A stretch of 64,000 nt of DNA from Rhizobium sp. BT03 (lineage in GTDB: Bacteria; Pseudomonadota; Alphaproteobacteria; Rhizobiales; Rhizobiaceae): NCBI RefSeq assembly GCF_030053155.1, contig NZ_CP125646.1, positions 1-64,000 of the forward strand, written 5' to 3'. The position numbers and the translations under genes were made by a program. The notes under the pieces are model-generated. The model worked only from the letters and a program-made list of their open reading frames with translations, made no database searches and had not been told where the DNA came from. Shown here in pieces: positions 1 through 9,359 of the stretch (within the stretch, counting starts at the first letter, position 1; each line of letters opens with the position of its first letter).

Positions 1-462
1 ATGCCCGCGAAGTACGGCGGCAAGCGATCAAAGATGGATACCCTCATCAACGAGGGCACCTTCAATCCAAGCCCCGAGAAGGTGCGCGACCCGAAGTTCC
101 GCGGCAGCGAGTTCTTCGATCCGCACGACGCCGTCCAGGTCAAATACGAGATGCTGCGGCGCGTCTCCATCGACAACGTCTCGGTAACGGACGCTTCCGA
201 CGAGTATGGTGTTTCCAGGCCAACCTACTACCAGGCCAAGGCAAACTTCGACACGAGGGGGATTGCCGGACTGGTGCCAGCAAAGCCGGGTCCCCGCGGA
301 CCCCACAAGATCGACGACAAAGTCCTGGCATTTCTGCAGGCACGACTGGTCCCGGGCGAACCCGTTCATGCACGCGAGCTCGCCAAGCTGGTCCGCAACG
401 AACTCGATATCGCAGTTCATCCCAGGACGATCGAACGGGTGTTAAAAAAAACGATCCGTTAG
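1..462 (+). CDS. Helix-turn-helix protein of a serine-recombinase cassette
   Basis: This 153-residue protein has a helix-turn-helix segment at about residues 45-85, around a stretch reading VSRPTYYQAKANF, followed by a basic C-terminal half. I recognise it as the first gene of a three-gene cassette (HTH protein, small protein, large serine recombinase) seen in rhizobial genomes. Its role is unknown; DNA binding for the recombinase is an inference. The ATG is the first base of the window, so an earlier start cannot be excluded. The gene ends just after a run of eight A residues (444-451). A frame change there would join it to the next reading frame, which is open from before this point to 752. 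Confidence 0.6.
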   Translation: MPAKYGGKRSKMDTLINEGTFNPSPEKVRDPKFRGSEFFDPHDAVQVKYEMLRRVSIDNVSVTDASDEYGVSRPTYYQAKANFDTRGIAGLVPAKPGPRGPHKIDDKVLAFLQARLVPGEPVHARELAKLVRNELDIAVHPRTIERVLKKTIR

Positions 463-515
463 ACGTTGTCACGGGACCGGCATGTTCTTCGCCGGCCATC
501 ACGGAGCAATACGAG

Positions 516-752
516 GTGCTGCGCAGCACGGCTCTCGGCGAAGCTCTGCCGCTTAAGGCCCGTAGCGGCCTCATGCTTTTTCTGCGCCGCGGCATGTGGG
601 GATGGGCCCGGGCCGTGCCTGCAGCGACAAGCCCTGATCAAGAGCAGTTTTACCTGTCATCGGCCGTCCGGCCGGCGCACGGGGACCTCAGCGCCGTCGT
701 TCATGTCCTGGCGACCATCGCCATGAGCATCCACCAACGGAGAGCACCATGA
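516..752 (+). CDS. Small conserved protein between HTH gene and recombinase
   Basis: A 78-residue protein if the GTG at 516 is used, containing the block LFLRRGMWGWARAV. Its TGA overlaps the recombinase ATG as ATGA (749-752), so translation is probably coupled. The frame is open upstream through the A8 run at 444-451 and holds no ATG there. It may start at GTG 516, or be reached from the HTH gene by slippage on the A run, giving a fusion of about 250 residues. Decayed copies of this same gene appear on the minus strand inside the repeats at 6254-6464 and 8245-8448. Function unknown. Confidence 0.55.
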   Translation: MLRSTALGEALPLKARSGLMLFLRRGMWGWARAVPAATSPDQEQFYLSSAVRPAHGDLSAVVHVLATIAMSIHQRRAP

Positions 753-2510
753 ATGTACACCTGAAAGTCCAGTCTCATCACCTCGAACGCAGCGCCTACC
801 TCTACATCCGCCAATCTTCGATGCGGCAAGTCATCGACAATACCGAGAGCGCCATGCGGCAATATGCGCTTCGCGGCCGCGCCATCGCCCTTGGTTGGCG
901 AGAAGAGCAGATCATCATCGATAACGATCAGGGTGAATCCGGCGCATCGGCGGTCTGGCGTGAAGGATTTCAGCGGCTGGTCAGCGATGTCGGCATGGGG
1001 CATGCCGGGATCGTCATGGGCCTGGAGGTCTCCCGTCTGGCGCGCAACAATGCCGATTGGCAGCGGCTGCTCGAGATCTGCGCCCTTGCCGATACCCTGA
1101 TCCTCGACGAAGACGGTGTCTATGACCCGGGAAGTTTCAACGACCGGCTCCTGCTCGGCCTGAAGGGAACAATGAGTGAGGCCGAACTGCATGTGATCAA
1201 GGCACGCCTGCGAGGCGGCATCCTCAACAAGGCCCGGCGTGGCGAGTTCCGTTGCCCCCTGCCAACCGGGTTGGTCTATGATCATTCCGGCAATGTGACG
1301 CTTGAACCAGACATGCAAGTCAGAGAGACGATCGTCCATTTCTTCGAGACGTTCTCTCGCGTCGGATCCGCCTCCCAGACCGTCAAGGCCTTTCGTCAGG
1401 AGGGCATTCTCTTTCCCTCACGCCTGCACGACAGCCAGACGGTTTTCCGGCCACTGACGCCTTCGACGGCGATGCGCGTAATGCACAATCCACGTTACGC
1501 CGGAGCCTATGCCTATGGCCGCCGCCGCTATCGACGAACCATCGATTGGCAAGAGGATTGTGCGTGAACAAGATAATGATCATTGGACGGCATGTATTCC
1601 AGATGCCCATCCCGGCTACATCAGTTGGGAGCAGCATCAGGAGAATCTGAGGATTCTAAAGTCGAACATCTGCCATAAATGGAACGCGGCTGTCGCATCA
1701 CCTCCGCGGGAAGGCCCGGCGCTGCTGCAAGGGCGGGCCGTGTGTGGGCAATGCGGCAGGCATTTTCGCATGCGCTACGCTGCCCGACGCGGTCGGCAGG
1801 AAGCTTGGTACGTTTGTGATCGCGCCCGTAGCAATCGCGGCGAACCCTTGTGCCAGGCGATCGCTGCACCTCCCGTCGACGAAGCCATCGGCATGCTGAT
1901 CGCCGAGCAGATGACCCCGGCAGCCATCGAACTGGCGATTGAAGTCCGCAAAGAGATCGAAGCGCGACATGAAGAGGCGGATCGGCTGCGCTGTCGCGCG
2001 ATCGAGCGCGCCCAAACGGAAGCCGATCTCGCCCAGCGCCGTTTCATGCTCGTCGATCCCAATAACCGCCTGGTCGCCGACACGCTCGAAGGCGAATGGA
2101 ACGAGAAGCTCCGCATCTTGGCTAATGCCCGCGAAGAGCGCGAGCGCGCCCGGGAGAACGATCAATTCATCCTCGATAAGGCCATCCACGAGCGGTTGGT
2201 CGCAATGACGGCGGACTTCAAAAAACTCTGGACAAATCCAGAGACCCCGAACCGCGAACGAAAGCGCCTGCTTGCCCACATCATTGAGGACGTCACCCTC
2301 CTCAAGCTACCGAAGAGAGGCACAACCAAGGCTCATATTCGCTTCAAAGGCGGCAAAACCCAGACCCTCGTCACCATGAGCCCAAAATCTCCCAGCCAGC
2401 AGGTGAAGACGAATCCCGACATCATCGAACTGATCGATACACTCCTCGACAATCATATTTTTTCCGAGATCGCAGAGATTCTCAACGAAAGCAAAGGTGC
2501 GCGAATTACT
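749..2510 (+). pseudogene. Large serine recombinase, frameshifted and 3'-truncated
   Basis: The first part (749-1567) has the resolvase/invertase catalytic domain, with the putative nucleophile serine in YLYIRQSS and the motif GLEVSRLARN, followed by the recombinase domain. The reading continues in another frame from about 1548 (GKRIVREQDNDHWTACIP) through a zinc-ribbon region (CGQCGRHFRMR, a later Cys) and a coiled-coil segment at about 1930-2180. Comparing the two frames suggests one extra T near 1546. The C-terminus is lost near 2510, where the frame runs into an IS110 remnant. Such enzymes catalyse site-specific DNA integration or excision. As it stands, neither half should be active unless the frameshift is a sequencing error. 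Confidence 0.75.
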
Positions 2511-2514
2511 GGCG

Positions 2515-3026
2515 GACCAGGATGCTCTTTCTGCTATCATCCTGCGGCTGCTGAAGCTTGGCGACAGACTCGCCAACGCGCGACGGATTTGGGCAAAAAG
2601 CTTATCACCGATGCCCGAGGTAGTGAAGCATGTCAGATCTTAATGTCAATCCCGGGTATCGGGGCCATCACCGCCACGTCTTATATGGCAGCGATTGAGG
2701 ATCCAAACAATCTCCCCAAATCCCGATCGGTGGGGGCCTGGCTTGGGCTGACGACCCGCCGTTACCAGTCGGGAGAGGTTGATTATGATGGGCATATCTC
2801 CCGTCGCGGCGACGCGCATTTACGGGGGCTGCTCTACGAAGAGGCTGTGACACTCCTCGCCCGTACTCAAGCAACAAGTAGATTGCGCGATTGGGGGCTG
2901 AAACTGCGTGAACGGGTCGGATTTAAGCGCGCGGCGGTTGCCGTGGCGCGTAAGCTGGCAGTCATCATGCATGCAATGCTCAAATCAGGTGAGCTTTTCA
3001 ATACAGCGGAAATCGTGACTGCGTGA
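2515..3026 (+). pseudogene. IS110-family transposase, C-terminal remnant fused to the recombinase frame
   Basis: The end of the long frame from 1509 changes character near 2515 and becomes the C-terminal Transposase_20 part of an IS110-family DEDD transposase: ILMSIPGIGAITATSYMAAI, then GAWLGLTTRRYQSGEVDYDG with the conserved serine, then KRAAVAVARKLAVIMHAML. Traces of the preceding coiled region appear in the +1 frame at 2520-2590 (ILRLLKLGDRLANARRIW), so there is another frame change near 2590. The catalytic N-terminal half is missing. The apparent recombinase-transposase fusion is best read as an insertion followed by decay. Confidence 0.7.
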
Positions 3027-3562
3027 TCAATCCCTTATCCCTGAAGGTTTTGGCGCTCATGAACTGAACGTGAAGAGCTGTCCCTGCCGGGGACATAGGC
3101 TGAGCTATTCCGTTCATTGTGTTGCACCTCTCACTTCAGCAGTGCGCTGTGGACAATGGAAAGCCCCTCCTGCGAAGCCCCATCGTGCGGCGGCCGTGTG
3201 TCGACCGCGAAGACGACCATGCTCCCGGGATACAGTTCTATAGCCTCAAGGTGTAAAGACTCATCAGAAAGAAAAGGACTTGCCAAATGGCCCACGATTA
3301 GAGGACACAATGACATTGGATGGCGCCGGAAGATCGGGCCGCTTCGAGTGGCTCGGGTTCTTGGCAACGGTCGTTGCCTTCTGCGCCAACGAGATCGGCG
3401 TCCATCGACCCATCAACTCCTCCTGCGCGTCGACGCTCGAGTCAGAGGAGAGGAAAACTTCCACGCCATCCGTTCTGTGCCTGCCTCGCTATGTCGCCCC
3501 CGAAGCCGTGCGGACGACAGAGTGACGACTCAGCGGCGCTACCGAAAGACGCAACGTCATTC
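3027..3562. other. Gap with no supported gene
   Basis: Several overlapping open frames exist on both strands, but none shows a recognisable domain. The minus-strand frame at 3131-3367 ends in a protein-like stretch (ELYPGSMVVFAVDTRPP) and lies downstream of the ATP-grasp gene on the same strand, so it could be the worn end of a co-transcribed gene. I cannot assign it. Confidence 0.3.
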
Positions 3563-4573
3563 TTAGAGGATAGTGGTTCCGAAATACCGCGTGTGGGCGG
3601 TATCCAGGATGCGGTTGACCAAGCTCACTAAGCTATGTCCGATGGTCTCCGCAGCCACGAAATATGACGAGTCCGTTGCGAGTGACGGATTGGCGTTGAT
3701 CTCTAGGACAAAAGGCTGGCCGGAGCGGTCGATCCTGAAGTCGACACGTGCGTAATCCCGGCACTGGCAAGCGCGGAATGTTGTAATCGAAATATCCCGC
3801 AGGACTGTCGCAAGCCTGCTCTCGATCTGTGCCGGGCAAATCTTCGACGGGGCCGCAGCCGCGACGTACTTCGCTTCCCAAGTCATAAGACGCGTTGGGC
3901 GGTCGCCGAAGTCATGCTCCACAAGAGGCAACACCTCGAGATCTCCGTTTCCAAGCAGCGGCACGCTGATTTCCCGCCCGTCAACGTATTCTTCCACCAG
4001 CGCCTCCTGCGCATACTGCTTGACAATCGCTTCCACGGCCCGCTTTAGCTCATCAGGTTCACGTACGAGCTGCAATCCCAGGCTGTCATCTTCGCGAGGC
4101 GGCTTCACTACCACTGGAAATCGCAAGTCGCCGGTATCCACGGTGTCGTAATGCATCACGCGAAAGTTCGGCGTCGGCACGCCGTGTGCGCGGATAAGCC
4201 TCTTGGCGATCACCTTGTCTTGCGCCAGCGCATGCCCGAGCGGGCTCGATCCGGTGTACGGAATACCGGCCATCTCGAGAATCGCCGGAACGTGGGTGTA
4301 ACGGGCTTCGCCTTGAATTCCCGCAGCCAAGTTGAAGACGATTCCCGAAGGGCGGGCTTGCGAATCTGGCGGCATGAACCGCTCGAGCGTCGCGAGCAGT
4401 CCTTTATCACCCTCACACAGCAGCACCTCGTGGCCGCCCTCTTGCAGCGCCGCCACCACACCGTCGCTGGAGTCCTGTGGCCAAGCATAAGGCTCCGCCG
4501 GCTGCGGATAAGCCTGACCGAACCGGTTGATCACGCCCGTGACATCTTTGTTCCTAACGACAGCTACTCGCAT
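3563..4573 (-). CDS. D-alanine--D-alanine ligase-like ATP-grasp enzyme
   Basis: This 336-residue protein has the D-Ala-D-Ala ligase fold in order: an N-terminal domain, the substrate loop PYTGSSPLGHALAQDK (about 150-165), the ATP-grasp core with FPVVVKPPREDDSLG and EEYVDGREISVPLLG, and the metal-binding end RVDFRIDRSGQPFVLEINANPSL. The family joins a carboxylate to an amine using ATP. This one is not next to cell-wall genes and may make a dipeptide or peptide-like metabolite rather than peptidoglycan precursor. The ATG at 4573 follows an AAGGAG site. It stands alone between IS and intron debris, which suggests accessory cargo. The true substrate is unknown. Confidence 0.75.
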   Translation of the reverse strand: MRVAVVRNKDVTGVINRFGQAYPQPAEPYAWPQDSSDGVVAALQEGGHEVLLCEGDKGLLATLERFMPPDSQARPSGIVFNLAAGIQGEARYTHVPAILEMAGIPYTGSSPLGHALAQDKVIAKRLIRAHGVPTPNFRVMHYDTVDTGDLRFPVVVKPPREDDSLGLQLVREPDELKRAVEAIVKQYAQEALVEEYVDGREISVPLLGNGDLEVLPLVEHDFGDRPTRLMTWEAKYVAAAAPSKICPAQIESRLATVLRDISITTFRACQCRDYARVDFRIDRSGQPFVLEINANPSLATDSSYFVAAETIGHSLVSLVNRILDTAHTRYFGTTIL

Positions 4574-4924
4574 CAGCTACTCCTTGGATGTTTGCCCGTT
4601 GTCACATTCATTCACTCGGATTTGGCGTCCGTACCCTGATCTCCAGCTGTACTGTCCGCTCGGTTGGCCTGGTTTGTTCGAGCGAGTGTCATGTGAACTC
4701 AAGACCGCGCGACGGCCATGGTCGGAATGAGAATTGTGGCAGTGCACATGCAATTGGCATGCCACCAAAGTGTTGCGAGCAGGAGTACAAAAAGTTCGGG
4801 TTTCGCCCTTGGCGGCATGATACTAGCGCCTAAGGGTGTCTGACTTTGAACACAGACGTCGTCAACAGGACACCGGATATAAATCTTAAAGACACGGAAC
4901 CGGTGGCGAGGATTTGCAGTCGTC
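4574..4924. other. Intergenic region, possibly with 5' remains of a group II intron
   Basis: No convincing gene. The ligase promoter should lie at its left end, reading leftwards. The right part may contain 5' remains of the intron whose reverse transcriptase starts near 4925, but I could not find a clear GUGYG intron start. Confidence 0.3.
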
Positions 4925-6133
4925 ATGGTGATAGTGAATCAGACCTGGCGGCAAATTCAATCCCAAAATGCACTCAAACCCGCGTCGGACGCCATGTTGC
5001 CGATGCTCCAATCCATTCTCCGTCAGGGATATTGCGCGCCGGCAGTCCGGCGGGTTTATATCCCCAAGCCCGGGAAGATGGAGAAGCGCCCGCTCGGGGT
5101 GCCAACCGTATCGGACCGGGCGCTCCAGCGTAGTACCGCTGAGGTTGCTGTCCGCGATCTACGAGCAGGACTTTTTGCCCTGCTCGTTCGGGGGCAGGCC
5201 AGAGCTCAGCGCCCACCATGCCCTGTCGACCCTCAACGAGGTGATCTCAGGTGGCACGACGGGCTGGGTGCTGGAGGCGGATCTGAAGAATTTCTTCGGG
5301 AGCTTATCCCATGAGTGGATGCTCCGGTTTATTGCACATCGAGTCGGGGACCCGCGCCTGATCAGCTTGATCAGACGCTGGTTGAAAGCGGGCGTCCTTG
5401 AAAACGGAGCTGTCCACCCGAGTGACGAAGGAACTCCACAAGGTGGTTCGATCAGCGTTCTGCTGAGCAACGTTTACCTGCACTATGTGCTGGACCTATG
5501 GTTCGAGCGCGTCGTGAAGACCCGGTTACGGGGCGAGGCTCGGCTGGTGCGCTACATCGACGACTTTGTGATCTGCTTCCAATATCGCTCGGACGCACTT
5601 CAGGTCGAGGAGGCCCTGCGTCACAGGTTGGGGAAATTTGGCCTCACTCTTGAGCCGAGCAAGACCAAGTTGGTCGAGTTTGGCCGTTCGCACAGCGGCA
5701 CGCGAGCAAACGCGGCAGAAACCGCCCGGAGACATTTTACTTTCTGGGTATGACGCTGTACTGCACGCGGAACCTGAAGGATAACTTTAAGGTTGGCATG
5801 CGCACGGAGAAGTCGAGACTTCGACGGAGCGTCTTGTCGCTGCAGGCGCTGATGCGGGAAATGCGGCATCACACGATCAGGAAACAGGTCGGCGCGATTA
5901 ACGCTGTCCTACGCGGCCACTATGGCTACTACGGTGTCGCCGGAAACTACCGGTCGCTCACCAAGGTCTATAGAGCTGTGGAACGTTATTGGTTGAAGAT
6001 GCTGCGCAGCCGCAGCCGGGATGGTGGCCATCTCACTTGGGGCGCCTTCCAGCAGATTAAGGAACGGACCCCACTACAGCAACCAAAGCTGCGGCTCCCA
6101 TACCGGGCGCTGCGAGCACTTGCGATACTGTGA
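4925..6133 (+). pseudogene. ltrA: Group II intron reverse transcriptase/maturase, frameshifted
   Basis: Three consecutive frames together give a group II intron-encoded protein. The first (from 4925) holds AVRRVYIPKPGKMEKRPLGV. The second (about 5130-5745) holds SAIYEQDFLPCSFGGRPE, the GTPQGGSISVLLSNVYLHY motif and the catalytic YIDDF box. The third (about 5735-6133) holds FYFLGMTLYC followed by the maturase region (GHYGYYGVAGNYRSL). Frame changes lie near 5130 and 5735. The usual N-terminal 50-80 residues are missing. The catalytic aspartates remain, but no continuous product can be made. The frame leads directly into intron RNA domains V-VI. Confidence 0.8.
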
Positions 6134-6251
6134 AACAACTGCCGAAGAACGTGGTGCGGTAAATCCGCACGCCACGTTCTGTGGGAACCGGAGGTGGGTG
6201 ACCACCTCCGGTGACCCGGTGGCGATGGGCAACCATCGTCCCTACCGGGAC
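6134..6251 (+). ncRNA. Group II intron 3' ribozyme domains V and VI
   Basis: Right after the maturase end there is a domain V-like hairpin at 6147-6179: GAACGTGG pairs with CCACGTTC around an inner TGCGG/CCGCA stem with a TAAA-type loop. A domain VI-like hairpin follows at 6187-6212, in which 11 bases (ACCGGAGGTGG) pair exactly with CCACCTCCGGT. The intron probably ends near 6251 (CCGGGAC), because homology to the repeat copy at 8245 starts at about 6254. Confidence 0.65.
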
Positions 6252-6253
6252 CA

Positions 6254-6464
6254 GCAACTCATACCAAGCTTATTCCCTGAGCTCACACGAATAAGCCCGA
6301 TCCACCGCTGTCGCCAGACGGAGTCAATGCACCGATCAGGTCAGCGCTTGAGCCCATCCCCACATCCACGGCGCAAAAGAGCAGCAAGCCGTTGCAGGCC
6401 CATAAACGGCAGCGCACCGCTCAGATTACTGGACGCGATGGCCGACAGTTGGATTGGGCATGCC
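6254..6464. repeat. ~200-bp dispersed repeat, copy A
   Basis: This segment matches 8245-8448 in the same orientation with few differences. Shared landmarks are CATACCAAGCTTATTCCCTG at the left and GGGCATGCC at the right. Read on the minus strand it is a decayed copy of the small recombinase-cassette protein encoded at 516-752: blocks like LRRGCGDGLKR line up with LRRGMWGWARA after small frame changes. Copy A abuts the 3' end of the group II intron. The two copies flank the phosphopantetheinyl transferase gene. Confidence 0.75.
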
Positions 6465-6655
6465 ATAGGGCTTCCTCACCGGCCAGTTCGCGGCGCCGGG
6501 GTCTTCTTGCTCTGCCGGTCAACCCCCGATCCGACCGGCCGGGCCGGTTTGCAAGGGCGGAACGGAGGCGAGTGATCCTCCCCCCGCCCTTCCGGGCCAT
6601 CGAGTATGACGTTCCGTCATTAAAGGAAGAGCAGCCGATGCATGGCGATCTAGAT

Positions 6656-7363
6656 CTAGACAAGGGAAAGGGATGGAATCCCAAAAAAGCTTACGAAGTG
6701 GTTCTCAAATAAGCTATAGCTGCCAATCCCGCTATTCATAATCCCATTTATCTTGTCTTCGCCAACGTAGTTTGCGCGGAATGTGCGACCTCTTGGATCT
6801 ACATGAATCTCTGCTTCATTAAAATCAATCATGACATTTGTAATGGGGTTGACTGCTTTAAACACTGCCTCCTTTGCACTGAAGATTAAGGTTGCGTCGT
6901 TTATCAAGCCTATCCCACAAGTGCGGAAGTTTGCAAGTTCCCGATCGGTCAGAACCTCATGAACAAAATCCGAAGAAACGCTACCTTGTGCTTCTATATC
7001 TATTCCAATACCACGGAAGGGTTGATCGCTCTTTGTTACGACGACTAAAGCGAGTGTTTGCGAATGAGCAATGCTCCCAACGATTCCTTTCGGCCAAATT
7101 GGCTGTCGGAACTCTCCGGTCATAATTGGGGAGGCGGCATGGCCCATAGACGCTAAAGCAACCCGGGCAAAATGCCGCCCCGTCGCATATTCGATACGCC
7201 GCTTCTCAACGGCTCGCTCCAGGTGAGCTAATTCACGCGCATAGAGCTCCTGCGTATAATCACAAATCTTTCCGATGACACCAACCAAGTGATTCCCTAA
7301 CTCGAACTTAACTGGGCGATCCCCATCTAAGCAGGGAAGATAAATGGGTATAGTTTTTTGCAT
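6656..7363 (-). CDS. 4'-phosphopantetheinyl transferase (EntD/Sfp superfamily)
   Basis: This 235-residue protein has the motifs of the family in order: RRIEYATGRHFARVAL (about 55-70), GSIAHS (about 96-101), the magnesium-binding GIGIDIE (about 117-123) and the FSAKEAVFKAV box (about 161-171). The family moves the phosphopantetheine arm of CoA onto carrier-protein domains of polyketide, peptide or siderophore synthases. No carrier protein or synthase lies in the window, so its partner must be elsewhere. The gene is clearly more AT-rich than its surroundings and is hemmed in by IS remnants and the ~200-bp repeats, which suggests recent acquisition. Its start near 7363 follows weak signals. Confidence 0.8.
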   Translation of the reverse strand: MQKTIPIYLPCLDGDRPVKFELGNHLVGVIGKICDYTQELYARELAHLERAVEKRRIEYATGRHFARVALASMGHAASPIMTGEFRQPIWPKGIVGSIAHSQTLALVVVTKSDQPFRGIGIDIEAQGSVSSDFVHEVLTDRELANFRTCGIGLINDATLIFSAKEAVFKAVNPITNVMIDFNEAEIHVDPRGRTFRANYVGEDKINGIMNSGIGSYSLFENHFVSFFGIPSLSLV

Positions 7364-7404
7364 AAGTCACCTATTCTGGCCCGCCGGTCGTGGTCAAGCC
7401 TCGC

Positions 7405-7494
7405 CAGGCGGGCCTTCCGCTCCGGTCGGCTGCCATGGATCTCGCGCTTCAGCTTCTCGATCTCAAGCCGGAGCCGGGCGATCAACGCATCCGT
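7405..7494 (-). pseudogene. IS66-family transposase N-terminal fragment
   Basis: The minus-strand translation gives DALIARLRLEIEKLKREI followed by HGSRPERKARL, the coiled-coil signature of the N-terminus of IS66 TnpC. Only about 30 residues remain. The piece is cut on one side by the phosphopantetheinyl transferase upstream region and on the other by an IS110 fragment. Confidence 0.65.
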
Positions 7495-7570
7495 TCCGGA
7501 CGGGTTCGGCAACAGCAATAGTATTCTTCAGCTTTGCGAGGTCGATTCCGACAAAAGCTTCTCTATAGTC
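7493..7570 (-). pseudogene. IS110-family transposase N-terminal fragment
   Basis: The minus-strand translation contains YREAFVGIDLAKLKNTIAVA, the first catalytic-Asp strand of an IS110-family DEDD transposase. It breaks off at about 7493, exactly where the IS66 fragment begins in another frame, so this is a junction of two insertion-sequence relics. Confidence 0.6.
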
Positions 7571-8244
7571 TACCACCGCTTGTCCTCCTGTGATGAGGAT
7601 CGACTGGCCCGTCCGAGCAACCCTCCGAAGACCAGTGTAGGGCGAGTCACCCAGGCGCGAAGCCGGACAGGACACTCTTATCGAGCACATCTATTGAGCA
7701 GTTGAGCTGAATGGTTTTTGCTCTCTATGCTAAGAACGATGATCCCAAAGCCGAACTTGTCGATCTCGAGCAGCTCATATCCTGCGGAAGATGATCCTGG
7801 CTCAAAGCCATGCTGAAGACTACCACAAACTGGCGAATCTTCAAGCAATTGCAATTACATAACGCTACTCTGGTTGGCTGCTTGAGGCGCTTGCGATCAA
7901 CCTTGTCCAGTCGAGGCCGGCAATCAGCAGGCCAAACTATTCAGCCCACATGGTCATTGCGCCGTCCTTGATTGGAGAGAAAGGTAAAGCATCCATTCTC
8001 CAGCCTCCAGGATCATTCCTGACCCGTCCCAGTAAACGCAGATTGCTAGGCTTGGCGCGCAAAACGAAGATATCGTCGCAATGGGTCAATCCCTATGCGC
8101 CACGCTATCGCAGAAACGCTCGCACCCGGCTCCTGCTTTCGGCTACCGCCTGAGGCCTGAACTCACCTGACCAACGTTGAACCTCTGCCGGCGCGGCCTC
8201 TAGGCGACCCGCAACGGCTTCGATCATATTAAGCTTCTGACATA
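7571..8244. other. IS-like debris without a gene
   Basis: No frame of convincing coding quality on either strand. Short stretches look like worn transposase sequence but could not be placed in a family. The region lies between the IS110/IS66 junction and repeat copy B. Confidence 0.35.
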
Positions 8245-8448
8245 GCAATTCATACCAAGCTTATTCCCTGTCACACGAATAAGCCCGATCCACCGCTGTC
8301 GCCAGACGGAGTCAATGCACCGATCAGGTCAGCGCTTGAGGCCATCCCCACATCCACGGCGCAAAAGAGCAGCAAGCCGTTGCGGGCCTATAAGCGGCAG
8401 CGCACCGCTCAGAGCACTGGACGCTACGACAGTAGGATTGGGCATGCC
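8245..8448. repeat. ~200-bp dispersed repeat, copy B
   Basis: Same-orientation partner of 6254-6464, with small indels (for example four bases missing after ATTCCCTG) and scattered substitutions. On the minus strand it also carries the relic of the small recombinase-cassette gene. Copy B is not interrupted by an intron, so it helps place the 3' end of the intron next to copy A. Confidence 0.75.
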
Positions 8449-8573
8449 GTCGTCGCGGCTATGTTTAGCTGCCGTTCAAAATCCACTCAATCGCTTCGCT
8501 TTGCTGACCGAAACCGCAAAGCGTCGGCGGCACGAACTGTCAATTTGCCGCCGTTGTGGGAATGAAATCCGCT

Positions 8574-9359
8574 CTATTGAAAGCGAATGTCGGAAAATCG
8601 GTGTACGACATAGATCAGCACTGTGGTGGCTAGCACCATTAGCGCCGAAATTGCATTTACCGTTGGGCTGACGCCGGCACGCATCTGACCCCAAATCACG
8701 ATAGGAAGTGTATTGTCGGATCCGATCGTGAAGAACGAAACGCTGAATTCGTCGAGCGACCACGCAATAACAAGAAGCGCCGCACCTACCATGGCACTCC
8801 GTATCAGAGGCAACGTCACCCGATAGAATGCCTGAGCGGGGTTCGCTCCGAGTGTTGCCGCTGCTTCGGGGATCTGCGGATCAAGGCTCGCAATTCGGCT
8901 GGTGAGTGTAAACACCATGAATGGCAAAGTGATCAATACGTGGCCGATGATAGCGGTCCATACTGAAAGACCTATCCCAAGGCTCGTGAAGAACGATAGC
9001 AAAGAGATCCCGAGCAGAAGGTGCGGCAAGAGCAATGGCAGCGCCATCAAACCGGCCAACATCGATGCACGACGGAATCTGAATCTGGCGATGGCGAAGG
9101 CTGCCGAAGTGCCGATCAACATGCAGCAGATCGTGGTGCCGAGCGCAACGAACACACTGTTGACCGCTGCCTTACGCATGATCGGATCCCGCGCGACAGA
9201 AACGTACCATTCCGTCGTCGGACCCTCGAAAGGGAAAGCCGCAAGTCCTTTCGCATCAAAAGAAAAAAGGATCACGATAGCGATGGGGGCGAAGAGAAAT
9301 ACCAGCAGGACTGCCGTGTATAAGCTAAACGCAAGAGTCGAGAGACGTCCCTGGTTCAT
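8574..9359 (-). CDS. ABC transporter permease, PotC-like
   Basis: A 261-residue integral membrane protein with about six hydrophobic segments and the permease EAA loop EAAATLGANPAQAFYRVTLP (about 160-180), where the ATPase docks. It resembles PotC, the second permease of spermidine/putrescine-type importers. It is the last gene of the operon PotD-PotA-PotB-PotC, and its start overlaps the PotB stop by four bases. Substrate specificity cannot be read from the permease; polyamines or small quaternary amines are the usual range of the family. Confidence 0.85.
   Translation of the reverse strand: MNQGRLSTLAFSLYTAVLLVFLFAPIAIVILFSFDAKGLAAFPFEGPTTEWYVSVARDPIMRKAAVNSVFVALGTTICCMLIGTSAAFAIARFRFRRASMLAGLMALPLLLPHLLLGISLLSFFTSLGIGLSVWTAIIGHVLITLPFMVFTLTSRIASLDPQIPEAAATLGANPAQAFYRVTLPLIRSAMVGAALLVIAWSLDEFSVSFFTIGSDNTLPIVIWGQMRAGVSPTVNAISALMVLATTVLIYVVHRFSDIRFQ

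Noticed and set aside
3117..3566. 149-codon plus-strand frame
   Set aside because: Compositionally biased and competing with minus-strand frames; no domain.
7950..8153. 67-codon frame in IS debris
   Set aside because: No family resemblance; surrounding sequence is decayed.
6254..8448. CRISPR-like repeats
   Set aside because: Only two ~200-bp copies 2 kb apart with gene relics inside; no short regular repeats or cas genes anywhere in the window.
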